NCBI GenBank assembly: GCA_934167665.1
Contig: CAKPLN010000004.1
Location: 1-64,000, forward strand
Direction: 5' to 3'
Length of the DNA: 64,000 nucleotides
From: an uncultured Bacilli bacterium
Lineage (GTDB): Bacteria; Bacillota_I; Bacilli_A; RF39; UBA660
Positions 32,978 through 41,078 of this stretch are shown in pieces. A model generated the notes under the pieces. It saw only the letters and a list, made by a program, of their open reading frames with translations. It was not told where the DNA came from and ran no database searches. Positions within the stretch are counted from its first letter, which is position 1, and each line of letters begins with the position of its first letter. Both the position numbers and the translations under genes were made by a program.

Positions 32978-33428
32978 GAGTTTTAATTTAATTCAAATTA
33001 TTAGTAATATCTTGCTTTTAATTGCGGTTGTTGGCATTTTAATTACAAAACAAAATATAAAAAATGTGTTAATAGGTTTATATTGGTTTGCTATTACACT
33101 AAATATTGTTGGTATTACTTGGTTTTTTGCAACTTGGACTAAAGGTGGAGTTAATGCAGATGTGCATAATTCAAAAAGAATATTGCAAGAGTTAGATAAT
33201 ATTACTTTGGCTTTTGATGTTTGTTATGTACTTTCATATCTTGGAATTGTATTTTTGCAAAGTATAAATCCGATTTTTAGGGATAATATTTATCTTATTA
33301 TTGGTTTTTATTTATTCACACTTGTTGCTGAATTGATATTATTTATTGCAGAAGAAAAAGCATATAAGGAAACATTAAAAGTAATTAAGAAAAATAAAAT
33401 TGGAAAAAATGACAGGAATGACAGATAA
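32961..33428 (+). CDS. Hypothetical membrane protein downstream of the repressor
   Basis: This is a 155-residue protein with about four membrane helices (IISNILLLIAVVGILIT, VLIGLYWFAITLNIVGITWFFA, LAFDVCYVLSYLGIVFL, YLIIGFYLFTLVAELILF). The ATG at 32961 lies inside the 3' end of the repressor gene (17-base overlap) behind AGAGAGGA, so the two are coupled. In ICEBs1-like elements the repressor is followed by a metallopeptidase; this protein has no HExxH, so it is not that. Function unknown. Confidence 0.6.
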   Translation: MKEKIKSFNLIQIISNILLLIAVVGILITKQNIKNVLIGLYWFAITLNIVGITWFFATWTKGGVNADVHNSKRILQELDNITLAFDVCYVLSYLGIVFLQSINPIFRDNIYLIIGFYLFTLVAELILFIAEEKAYKETLKVIKKNKIGKNDRNDR

Positions 33429-33491
33429 AAATAGGAGGACCCCTCCTGAAATTTGCTGTCACAAGTGTCACAATGGTATTTCAAAACATTT

Positions 33492-33520
33492 AAAAGGAGC
33501 AAACAAAATTTGCTCCTTTT
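33492..33520 (+). terminator. Intrinsic terminator
   Basis: AAAAGGAGCAAA and TTTGCTCCTTTT flank a short loop; ends the repressor operon. Confidence 0.8.
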
Positions 33521-33640
33521 ATACATATATGATTTAACTTTTAGTATATTATTTTAGCAACTGAATACACTATCACTATGAGATAGTGAGTTAAGGCAAT
33601 TTTACTTAATTAACTGATAAAATTGATTATGGTGATGGTA

Positions 33641-33853
33641 ATGAGACTTAATATGAAAGATTATACCAAAGGCGAGACTATTAGAATTATACGTGAATGG
33701 ACAAATCTTACTCAAAAAGACTTTGCTAAACGTATTGGTAAATCAAAGCGTACGATAGAACAATACGAGGCAGGAACTGTCAATTATGGTATAGAAGTCC
33801 TTAAAAAAATAGCCAAAGAGTTTGATATAGATATTATAATTGAGAAAAAATAA
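33641..33853 (+). CDS. Small XRE-family regulator
   Basis: This is a 70-residue stand-alone helix-turn-helix protein: IRIIREWTNLTQKDFAKRIGKSKRTIEQYEAGTVNYGIEVLKKIA. An earlier in-frame ATG at 33623 is possible, but GGTGATGG is correctly spaced for the ATG at 33641. It converges with the next minus-strand gene with only two bases between. Target unknown; a role in control of element genes is likely. Confidence 0.72.
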   Translation: MRLNMKDYTKGETIRIIREWTNLTQKDFAKRIGKSKRTIEQYEAGTVNYGIEVLKKIAKEFDIDIIIEKK

Positions 33854-33855
33854 TC

Positions 33856-34308
33856 TTATTTTTTGATAATACTATAGTATTCTAATAGAATATCAAATAT
33901 TGTATCTAATGCTTTTGTAATATCTTCTTCATTATATTTAGACCTTAGTGAATTAAGAGACTTTAACAAAGTAGTTGTTTCATTGCTACTTTGTTTCTTT
34001 TTTATATCATCATTTACAATTTTAAAACAATCTTCTATTAGGTCTTTACTTGGATTATTATAACAAAATGACTTATAAAGTATAAATTCCATATCATTCG
34101 TGTCGATTTTTTCAGCCAAATATTCGCAAAATCTTATATATAGATTGTTTATTATTTCATCTGTGTATTCAGCAAGTTCTTTTATTTTTCTTTCTGGAAT
34201 AATCATTCCAAAAAGTCCACCAAAAGCAGTTGCCCTAATTTCTACTAAACTTGTTAAATTTTTATATGCTTCATTTACTACTTGATTGATTATGGTATTT
34301 TTATCCAT
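33856..34308 (-). CDS. Hypothetical helical protein
   Basis: This is a 150-residue, soluble, largely helical protein without a recognised family. The hydrophobic patch TAFGGLFGMIIPERKI near residue 28 is the only distinctive feature. A strong AAAGGAGG ribosome site precedes the ATG. About 15 bases further upstream is a perfect inverted repeat, GTAGTG-AAGT-CACTAC (34327-34342), a candidate operator. It is the only minus-strand cargo gene right of the repressor, so it is regulated separately. Function unknown. Confidence 0.55.
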   Translation of the reverse strand: MDKNTIINQVVNEAYKNLTSLVEIRATAFGGLFGMIIPERKIKELAEYTDEIINNLYIRFCEYLAEKIDTNDMEFILYKSFCYNNPSKDLIEDCFKIVNDDIKKKQSSNETTTLLKSLNSLRSKYNEEDITKALDTIFDILLEYYSIIKK

Positions 34309-34326
34309 AAATCCTCCTTTCGTGTT

Positions 34327-34342
34327 GTAGTGAAGTCACTAC
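34327..34342. promoter_or_regulatory. Palindromic candidate operator
   Basis: GTAGTG-AAGT-CACTAC, a perfect 6+6 inverted repeat between the divergent minus-strand gene (ending at 34308) and the XRE gene at 34437. One of the neighbouring XRE proteins may bind it. Confidence 0.4.
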
Positions 34343-34436
34343 TACATAAGTATATCATAATTTTATTAGTTAGGCACGAAAGGTTGCTTATTTATAAATT
34401 TTTTTCTTCTATAATTTTACTTAGGAGAGTGGTATT

Positions 34437-34673
34437 TTGAATCAGTATGCTGACTTTAATGAAAATATTAAGGCTGTTATCTGTCAAAACATCAAAAAAT
34501 ATAGGAATGAGAAAGGTGTAAGATTGATGGATCTAGCAGAAAAATTAGATGTATCAGTTAATCACTTAAAACGTATTGAGTCAGCTAATGATAGAAATAA
34601 TATATCACTTATGACTTTATACAAAATTTCTATAATATTGGGTGTTAGGATAGATAAGTTTTTTGAAGAATAA
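34437..34673 (+). CDS. Small XRE-family regulator
   Basis: This is a 78-residue helix-turn-helix protein: NIKKYRNEKGVRLMDLAEKLDVSVNHLKRIESANDRNNISLMTLYKISIILGVRIDKFFE. The frame starts with TTG, eight bases behind TTAGGAGAG, which is well placed; no ATG start fits. It is a stand-alone DNA-binding domain. It may act on the palindrome just upstream, which is inferred from position only. Confidence 0.7.
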   Translation: MNQYADFNENIKAVICQNIKKYRNEKGVRLMDLAEKLDVSVNHLKRIESANDRNNISLMTLYKISIILGVRIDKFFEE

Positions 34674-34813
34674 ATGTAGAATCAATTTTGATTTTGCTTT
34701 TTTTATGTTATAATTTAATAAATTAAATCGTTAAATAGTAATTTGTCAACTAAACCATCAGTCGAGAGCACAATCAGTAATATTATAGTATAATTATTGT
34801 GAGGTGAGAGATT

Positions 34814-35830
34814 ATGGATAATAATAAAATAGGAAAATATATTGCATCTCGCAGAAAAGAAAAAGGATTAACGCAACAAGAACTTGGAGATAAATTATTT
34901 GTAACTGATAAGGCAGTTAGTAAATGGGAACGAGGATTAAGTTTGCCAGATATTACTATTCTTGAAAAGTTAGCAGATGAATTGGATACAGATATTTATA
35001 ATATTTTACAAGTAGAAAAAAAGAATAATATAGATATTGAAAAAACTTTAAATAATGAAAGGAAAAAAATACAAAAAGAATTATATAAAAAAATAATTAT
35101 ATATATATTGCCTATAATTTTTGTTAGTTGTATTATATTTTTTAAACTTATACCTTTTGGCTATAATATTGAACATCCAAGATATACACATACTGAAAAT
35201 AAAATGATTAATCTAGGTGTTCCTAAATTTTCGTTCTTAATGAAAAATAATGAGAATAGTTATTCTTATAAGAATTTTAGAGGTAAAAGTGTTTTAAAAA
35301 GTGAATTGAAAAGTTATGTAAATACTTTAGAACATATTTCTTGTAATAATACTACATATTTTTATGATTCTGATGCAAATATTACTATTATTGATTATGA
35401 TGTTAAAGGGAACATAATTTATAGCACCATATCTTATAATATTAGAAATGGGAATTATTGCAATGAGTGGCAAATAAAAGAATATTCTAAAAGATTAGGA
35501 GCATTAAATACATTTCGTACTTTATATGCTGAAGATTCAAATTTAGCAATATATTTTCTTCCTAGTTTAAAAATAAGTGATAATAAGAATAAGTGGGTTG
35601 CTACTTTAGATATTTATTATAATGATGGAAAAATAAAAAAAGTAATTGAAAAATCATCTGGGAAATTTGAAATAATAAATAATGAACTTATCTATTATAG
35701 AGATAAAATTATAGATCATGAGAATAATATTGAAGTTCCAAATGTATCAGCATTTGTTATAAAGGAACAAAAATTAATATTAAGAGAAAATTATCTCAAA
35801 GACTATGAAAAAGGTATTACTTTAAAATAA
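34814..35830 (+). CDS. XRE-type regulator with membrane anchor and external domain
   Basis: This is a 338-residue protein. Residues 5-62 are an XRE helix-turn-helix (IASRRKEKGLTQQELGDKLFVTDKAVSKWERG). A charged linker leads to one membrane helix at about 93-112 (IIIYILPIIFVSCIIFFKLI), and about 220 residues then lie outside the cell. The external part is beta-rich with no family I know. A DNA-binding domain tethered to the membrane with an outside sensor is a one-protein signalling layout. The next two genes are membrane proteins within 30 bases of each other, so the three probably work together. GAGGTGAGAG ribosome site. Confidence 0.72.
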   Translation: MDNNKIGKYIASRRKEKGLTQQELGDKLFVTDKAVSKWERGLSLPDITILEKLADELDTDIYNILQVEKKNNIDIEKTLNNERKKIQKELYKKIIIYILPIIFVSCIIFFKLIPFGYNIEHPRYTHTENKMINLGVPKFSFLMKNNENSYSYKNFRGKSVLKSELKSYVNTLEHISCNNTTYFYDSDANITIIDYDVKGNIIYSTISYNIRNGNYCNEWQIKEYSKRLGALNTFRTLYAEDSNLAIYFLPSLKISDNKNKWVATLDIYYNDGKIKKVIEKSSGKFEIINNELIYYRDKIIDHENNIEVPNVSAFVIKEQKLILRENYLKDYEKGITLK

Positions 35831-35841
35831 GGTGATGGATT

Positions 35842-36969
35842 ATGAGAAAAATATTTAATAAAATAAAAAGGAATATACTTATTTGTGATTTAATTTTTGT
35901 AGGTATAAACATACTAATTAATTTTATATTATATTTAATGAATGTGAGATTTAGATTATGGGTTATTATCCTTATAACTTTAATATCTGTTATTGGATTT
36001 ATTGTCGGTATATTCCAACAAATATATCTATCTTCTGATAATAAAAAGAGAACTATAATTTTATCATTGTTAGGCACTATACCTATAATTATACTTATTT
36101 TAATTTCTTTACCTATTGTAGGCTTTATTGCAATTTTTAGTTATAAACCTGAACATACAACAATGTTAGATGATAAAAAGTATGTAGCAGTTGTTTCTTC
36201 TTTTCTTCATGTTGATGTTGATTATTATGATTACTATGGATTTTTATTGATGGGTACAAAGGTAAAAGTACATGGTTATTTTGGTAAAGGTGGATTCGAT
36301 CCTTTTGTGAATCCAAATGTTGCTGATGGAGTTGAATATACATATTATGATAATAAGGGAAAAACAAAATCCAAAAGAAGTGAAACATATATTAAGGATA
36401 AAGATGGACAAATAATAGATAAAAACGATTATAATATAGACATAGATAAAACAGGTAAATTTGATGATAGCGATAATTATTTATTACCTGGAAATGAAAA
36501 AGTGTTATATGAAAAGAAATTTAATGAAACAATTTTAAGAATTGGAAAGGTTGATGATGTATTAGGTCAAAATATGTTGGTTCATGTTTTGAGAAGTAAA
36601 GATAATGGTAAGAATTTTTATGTTGTATCAGAAGATGTAATTCAAGTTAGTAATGAAGCAAAATTTGTCTTTCTAAATGAAAAATTAGGATTCGTAATTA
36701 ATACGGGTAAAATTTATTTAGATAATAGAAAAGTTGGTTTATATATAACTAATGATAGTGGAAAAACATTTATTTCTTCCAATTTTAAATATACAAATGA
36801 AAATGCTGATTATATAAGTGTAGAAAGTATGCCTTATTATGAAAAAAATGTTTTAAAAATTAAATGTTCAGTATATCAAGTTAATTCGACTAAAGATGGC
36901 TATGAAAATAAAGAATTAATATTTATTAGTAGTGATAATGGGTTAAATTGGAATCTAGAAAATAATTAA
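35842..36969 (+). CDS. Membrane protein with Asp-box (BNR-like) external repeats
   Basis: This is a 375-residue protein. Three membrane helices fill residues 10-105 (ILICDLIFVGINILINFILYL, WVIILITLISVIGFIVGIF, IILSLLGTIPIIILILISLPIVGFIAIF). The external part contains Asp-box-like motifs SKDNGKNFYVVS, TNDSGKTFISS and SSDNGLNWNL, typical of beta-propeller blades in sialidase-like and other BNR proteins. There are too few blades for a full propeller. No catalytic sialidase residues are seen, so binding rather than hydrolysis is likelier. It lies 11 bases after the XRE-membrane gene with a GGTGATGG ribosome site. Confidence 0.65.
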   Translation: MRKIFNKIKRNILICDLIFVGINILINFILYLMNVRFRLWVIILITLISVIGFIVGIFQQIYLSSDNKKRTIILSLLGTIPIIILILISLPIVGFIAIFSYKPEHTTMLDDKKYVAVVSSFLHVDVDYYDYYGFLLMGTKVKVHGYFGKGGFDPFVNPNVADGVEYTYYDNKGKTKSKRSETYIKDKDGQIIDKNDYNIDIDKTGKFDDSDNYLLPGNEKVLYEKKFNETILRIGKVDDVLGQNMLVHVLRSKDNGKNFYVVSEDVIQVSNEAKFVFLNEKLGFVINTGKIYLDNRKVGLYITNDSGKTFISSNFKYTNENADYISVESMPYYEKNVLKIKCSVYQVNSTKDGYENKELIFISSDNGLNWNLENN

Positions 36970-36995
36970 AGTTATTATTGAAAGTGAGCGAAAAT

Positions 36996-37403
36996 ATGAT
37001 GAAGAAAATTATTATAATAATTTTGCTGATATTTATTATAATTGGAAGTATATTATTTATTAATGAAAAAAATAATAAAAAAATTGAAGAACAAAATAAT
37101 AAAAGGTATGAAGAAATAAAAAAAGATATAGATACTGAATTAAAAAGATATTTGTATGTCATAGCGCCAAAGTGTCAACCAAATAGCGGTACACCATTAA
37201 TAACACATCAAGATTTAGTTTACAATGCAGGTATGAATAAAGAAAAATTTTTAGATATAGATAAAAAATCATATTGCAAAGCATATATTAAGGCAAAATG
37301 TGTTGAAGTTGGAAAATGGGATTGGGATATAATGATAAGTTGTAAGAATTATACTGATGATGGTTATGTAGATTGGGATAAAAGTTTTGAGTCAACAAAT
37401 TGA
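36996..37403 (+). CDS. Small membrane-anchored protein
   Basis: This is a 135-residue protein with an N-terminal helix (IIIIILLIFIIIGSILFI), then a charged coiled stretch and an external domain with four cysteines (APKCQPNSGTP, KSYCKAYIKAKC, ISCKNY) that may form two disulfides. The frame could start at a TTG (36978), but the paired ATG at 36996 begins the usual short basic N terminus. It is the last gene before attR and the third of the membrane cargo set. Family unknown. Confidence 0.6.
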   Translation: MMKKIIIIILLIFIIIGSILFINEKNNKKIEEQNNKRYEEIKKDIDTELKRYLYVIAPKCQPNSGTPLITHQDLVYNAGMNKEKFLDIDKKSYCKAYIKAKCVEVGKWDWDIMISCKNYTDDGYVDWDKSFESTN

Positions 37404-37439
37404 TAAATTACAATTTATACGTTTGATAAAAGTACAATA

Positions 37440-37464
37440 TTAGGTGCTATTTATGTGCTAAAAT
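37440..37464 (+). repeat. Right attachment site (attR core) of the mobile element
   Basis: Perfect 25-bp copy of the sequence at 27799-27823. Beyond the core, both sides also share AATGGTAAG a short distance to the right, so similarity extends loosely into the arms. Confidence 0.85.
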
Positions 37465-37466
37465 TA

Positions 37467-37612
37467 GTAAACTTCGATAAAAAATAATGGTAAGTTTTAA
37501 TTTAAAATAAATTGAATTAACTGAAAAATAAAGGGAAAAATAAGATTTTATTTCTGACGGGTACGAAAAAATTTCGCCCCCTGAAGAGAGCGAAAGCTCT
37601 CATTTTTGTTTG
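37467..37612 (+). repeat. Copy 1 of the att-flank/CCCCCTGAAG/GAAA-terminator module
   Basis: TAAACTTCGATAAA (37467-37480) is followed 110 bases on by CCCCCTGAAG (37577-37586) and the terminator GAGAGC-GAAA-GCTCTC-ATTTTTG (37586-37608). The same order occurs at 41167-41290. The upstream part of this copy has no clear promoter, so whether it makes an RNA is open. Confidence 0.5.
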
Positions 37613-37687
37613 AAAGTGATATGTTATAAAAAATAAGGGTATAGTAATATATTCTTTTTTTTTGTATAATTAGCTATGGTGATAGTA

Positions 37688-38287
37688 ATGAGGATAGGTA
37701 TAGATATAGATGGAGTATTAACTGATATAGAACAGTGGCAATTAGATTATGGAAGTAAGTTTTATTTTGAAAAATATAATAAACAAATATTAGATAATGA
37801 GGGTTATGAAACAACTGATATATTTAAAGTTGATAGTAAATTAGATGATGAGTTTTGGACTGAATATTTCAAAGATTATTCGATAAATGTTGATGTTAGA
37901 AAATTGGCTAGTGAGGTAGTTAAAAAACTAAAACAGGATGGTAATGAAATTTATATTATTACCGCAAGAGGTAGTTTTTTATCACATTCTGCAAATGTAA
38001 TGCTTTTTGAAGAAAATAAAAATATTGTTTTAGAGTGGCTTAGAAAAAATGAAATTGAGTATGACAAAATAATATTTAGTCCAGAAGATAAACTTAGTAT
38101 ATGTATAGAAAATAATATTGATGTAATGATAGAAGATAAAGTTGATAACATAAATAAAATATCATCTAGAATTCCAGTTATATGTTTTCATGCAGGATAT
38201 AACAAAAATTGTATTGGTGATAATATTATTAGATGTTATAGTTGGTATGACATATATAGTAAAATAAATAAAATGGTTCAAAAATGA
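37688..38287 (+). CDS. HAD-superfamily phosphatase (5'-nucleotidase C-like)
   Basis: This is a 199-residue soluble HAD enzyme. Motif I is IGIDIDGVLTD at the N terminus (nucleophile Asp and acid Asp), motif II is IYIITARG, and motif IV is IDVMIEDK, with the lysine of motif III in the preceding region. The layout matches the deoxyribonucleotidase/NT5C-like group, often found beside surface-glycan or defence genes; the substrate cannot be told. I chose the ATG at 37688 because GGTGAT lies five bases upstream. The stop overlaps the MATE-like gene by four bases (ATGA), so the two are co-translated. Confidence 0.75.
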   Translation: MRIGIDIDGVLTDIEQWQLDYGSKFYFEKYNKQILDNEGYETTDIFKVDSKLDDEFWTEYFKDYSINVDVRKLASEVVKKLKQDGNEIYIITARGSFLSHSANVMLFEENKNIVLEWLRKNEIEYDKIIFSPEDKLSICIENNIDVMIEDKVDNINKISSRIPVICFHAGYNKNCIGDNIIRCYSWYDIYSKINKMVQK

Positions 38288-39501
38288 AAAGATTACTAAG
38301 AATTAGTTTTGATTTATCATTGTTATCATTTATACCAATAATATCTTGGTTTCTACTTGGAATAATAGTTGATAAGAATTTAATTAATATATTTACTTTA
38401 ACCTATCCATTACAATTTATATATTATATAATTAAGTCTATATTTTCTACTGGGGCTAATATAAGTAAAGAAAAAGATAAAAATGAAAATGCAGTAATGT
38501 CAGGTTTAATGTTAGGAACTATTGTGTCAATAATTATTTTTACTATAATTCTATTAAAAATTGATAATTATATTAGTTTTATGAATATGGATATAAGTAC
38601 ATATAAAAACTTTACTATATATTCAATATTACAACTATTTATTTGTTTAGAATTTGCTATGATGCAAGATAAACTACATTACGAAGAAAAAAATAAATTA
38701 ACAAATAAACATTCATTAGTATTTAATTTATTAAATTTTATATTATTAATTGGAACATCTTTAATAACAAAAAATCAAATTATTATAATTTCAACAACAT
38801 TAATTCCATTAGCGCTATATACTTTGTATATTTATATAAAAAATAGTAATAAGTTTAAATTTAATATTAATGTATTAAAGTGTATAAAATATGATTCAGT
38901 TGAATTGTTCAATAATATTGCATTCTTTTTAATATTTTTATTTGGATTATCTAATGCTTTAGAATATGGAGAAATGTATGCAACTGCTTTGACTTTTATA
39001 GCTTTAATAACTGATACACAATGGGATACTTTTGATGCTATAAAAGATGCAGCAACAATAGATATTAGTAAAAGAAAGTTTAATTATATAGAACATAGAA
39101 ATAATGCTTACAAATTATTAGGAATATTATTTGGAACAAGCTTAATTATGTTTGTATTATTATATGGGTTTTATGATTTAGATTTTAAAATTACAATGAT
39201 ATATTTTTCCTTTGAAATAGTTAATTTTTTAATTTATCCAATATATAGAATAAAAACTTGTTATTTACAATTAGAATATTCAGCTTTTAAAATTACATCA
39301 AATAAGATAATAGCATCAATACTTAGAATGTTTATTTCTTTATTAAAAACACCATTTTGTACAGGAATAGGACAAGTGTGTTCATCAGTTTATCAATTTA
39401 TAACAGTTAGTATAATGTTTGGTCATAATTTTAAAATTGATAAAATAGGTTGTGTTGTTAAAAAGAAATCAATATTGAATAATGACACTATGACATTATA
39501 A
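38284..39501 (+). CDS. MATE/flippase-like multispan membrane protein
   Basis: This is a 405-residue protein with about 10-12 hydrophobic segments. The N-terminal LSFIPIISWFLLGIIVDKNLINIFTLTYPLQFIYYIIKSIF and the internal repeat of this topology resemble MATE/MOP-type exporters. Length is slightly short of the usual 440-460. Substrate unknown: lipid-linked sugar, drug or nucleotide-derived compound are all possible. Coupling to a nucleotidase-like HAD enzyme suggests export of a metabolite related to the HAD reaction, which is inference. Its end is embedded in a large terminator hairpin. Confidence 0.65.
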   Translation: MKRLLRISFDLSLLSFIPIISWFLLGIIVDKNLINIFTLTYPLQFIYYIIKSIFSTGANISKEKDKNENAVMSGLMLGTIVSIIIFTIILLKIDNYISFMNMDISTYKNFTIYSILQLFICLEFAMMQDKLHYEEKNKLTNKHSLVFNLLNFILLIGTSLITKNQIIIISTTLIPLALYTLYIYIKNSNKFKFNINVLKCIKYDSVELFNNIAFFLIFLFGLSNALEYGEMYATALTFIALITDTQWDTFDAIKDAATIDISKRKFNYIEHRNNAYKLLGILFGTSLIMFVLLYGFYDLDFKITMIYFSFEIVNFLIYPIYRIKTCYLQLEYSAFKITSNKIIASILRMFISLLKTPFCTGIGQVCSSVYQFITVSIMFGHNFKIDKIGCVVKKKSILNNDTMTL

Positions 39502-39551
39502 ATGTGAGTAGGGTACTCATCATAGATAAAGTGTCATAGTGTCATTTTTTT
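39481..39551 (+). terminator. Large terminator hairpin over the end of the MATE-like gene
   Basis: AATGACACTATGACA (39481-39495) is a perfect inverted repeat of TGTCATAGTGTCATT (39532-39546). An inner GAGTA-GGG-TACTC stem lies at 39506-39518, and a T-run follows. The left arm lies within the last codons of the gene. Confidence 0.8.
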
Positions 39552-39662
39552 GATAAAATGTAAATAAATAGTGTTTTGTTATGTTTCTAAGATGAAAGAA
39601 AAATTATTTAGAAAATGATTTGATAAGATTGAAATTAAATTACATTGTATGGAGGTACTGTA

Positions 39663-41078
39663 ATGTTTGATAAAGAAACTTATAATTTAAATGAAGTAAT
39701 TACTGGCAAAATAGACGTAGGTAATGAAATTAAAGAAGGAAAATATTATATAAATGTTGTATTAACTCAAGTTTATGATTGGTATGACGAAAAATTAAAT
39801 TCGACTGGCAAATGTAATATAGAAAATGGAGTTTTATATTATGAGATAGAGAATAATCTAGAAAAAGGATTATATACAATGATAAAACTTGAAGATTCTA
39901 ATAAAACCTTTTCTATTGGTAGAGAATGTAATGAACATGTTATAGGTGTTTTTAAGATTATGGGAAATAATTTAAATTCATATAATTTGTATAAAAAAGT
40001 TTGTAAAAATAGAGAAAATAGTTTTAATAGAATCAAATATTCTTGTGAAGATAAAAATGGTGATTTATATAATGTTTTGATATTTAGTAAAAATATTTTA
40101 GTTTTTACAGTTGCACAGTATGATGATGTTCAAATTTTCCCTTATGACTATTTAAAATGTACAAGTGAAGTTGATTATGTAAATAGATTTTTGAAAGATA
40201 ATATTGTAATTGATTTACAATTCCAAGAAGAAAAATTTAATTCATCAATACCTAGCTGTGTTTATTTAATAACAAATATAAAAGCAGAGAGTTATGATTT
40301 AGCAGAGGAATATGCTATAAAAAAAGCAGAGTTATTAAATAGTATTTATTCAATGTTATTAAAAAGCCATGGTCATTTTTTTGCTGCAGTTACTATGAAT
40401 ACTAGAGAAAAAAGGTCTAGATTAAATATATTTAATACAAGATATAAAGGAAATCTACTGTTGTTTGCAGATCAAGGTCATAATGTTTTACATTATTATA
40501 AAACTTTATCTAAAAAAAATTCATACCTTATTGTTTATATTAAGCTATTGAACGAGGCTATTGATGAAGAAAATAGAATGATGAAATATTACAGATATTG
40601 GAATATTTTAGAGGGCATATCAGAACATTATAAATTGGACAATAATAATATGAAAAAATGGGATGGTACAATTGTAAAAAATAAAAAAGATCAGAGCGTA
40701 AAAGTTGGAAATCAATCTTTAGATAAAGTATTTGAATTAATTAGAATAAATTATTCAAATAAGAAAGAAATAGATTTTTTAGGAGATTTGGAAGGATTGA
40801 CGAAAGTGAAAGAGTTTTTAAGCATTTGTTATCAAAGAAGATGTTGTTGTGCCCATAATGGAGAAAATTGTATAAACGATAGTGATAGGTGTACAAATGA
40901 AGCAGAAAAGAGATGTTTAAAATATAATGTAATTCATAAAGATGAACCTCTTGGTTTTCAAGATAAATTATTGAGAAAATTAGAAGATTTAGTAATGGAT
41001 ATTTTAAGAATTGAACTAAAAAAAGAAACGGGAGAATCATTTAAAATAAAAGAGTATGTAAATAAAATAATGGAATAA
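39663..41078 (+). CDS. HEPN-motif protein, candidate defence RNase (ApeA-like)
   Basis: This is a 471-residue soluble protein. The C-terminal 150 residues are helical and contain RCCCAH (R393 to H398), an Rx4H motif as in HEPN RNases, preceded by YRYWNILEGISEHY, which is typical of Apea/HEPN-type proteins. The N-terminal 300 residues are a beta-rich domain, as in ApeA-type anti-phage proteins that carry a large sensor region before HEPN. Four cysteines (CCC, NCINDSDRC) near the motif may bind metal. GGAGGT precedes the ATG at 39663, which I prefer over an upstream in-frame ATG. It lies between repeat modules and next to the CRISPR locus, which supports a defence role. Activity is inferred. 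Confidence 0.65.
   Translation: MFDKETYNLNEVITGKIDVGNEIKEGKYYINVVLTQVYDWYDEKLNSTGKCNIENGVLYYEIENNLEKGLYTMIKLEDSNKTFSIGRECNEHVIGVFKIMGNNLNSYNLYKKVCKNRENSFNRIKYSCEDKNGDLYNVLIFSKNILVFTVAQYDDVQIFPYDYLKCTSEVDYVNRFLKDNIVIDLQFQEEKFNSSIPSCVYLITNIKAESYDLAEEYAIKKAELLNSIYSMLLKSHGHFFAAVTMNTREKRSRLNIFNTRYKGNLLLFADQGHNVLHYYKTLSKKNSYLIVYIKLLNEAIDEENRMMKYYRYWNILEGISEHYKLDNNNMKKWDGTIVKNKKDQSVKVGNQSLDKVFELIRINYSNKKEIDFLGDLEGLTKVKEFLSICYQRRCCCAHNGENCINDSDRCTNEAEKRCLKYNVIHKDEPLGFQDKLLRKLEDLVMDILRIELKKETGESFKIKEYVNKIME

Larger units (their letters stand above)
27799..37464. mobile_element. Integrative mobilizable element (about 9.7 kb)
   Basis: The element is bounded by the 25-bp direct repeat. It carries, in order, a tyrosine integrase, MobV-type relaxase, candidate oriT, RepA-like ATPase and DUF3173-like protein on the minus strand, then a divergent XRE repressor and cargo mainly on the plus strand. 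There are no type IV secretion or coupling-protein genes, so transfer would need a helper element. The module order (integrase, relaxase, replication protein, small HTH protein, control region) is usual for Firmicutes IMEs. All key genes look intact, so excision is plausible. Confidence 0.85.

Noticed and set aside
32961..33428. ImmA-type metallopeptidase partner of the repressor
   Set aside because: Protein is a multispan membrane protein without HExxH.
27799..37464. Prophage
   Set aside because: No capsid, tail, terminase, holin or lysin genes; relaxase and oriT-like site show a mobilizable element.
27799..37464. Full conjugative element (ICE)
   Set aside because: No VirB4, coupling protein or other secretion genes between the att repeats.
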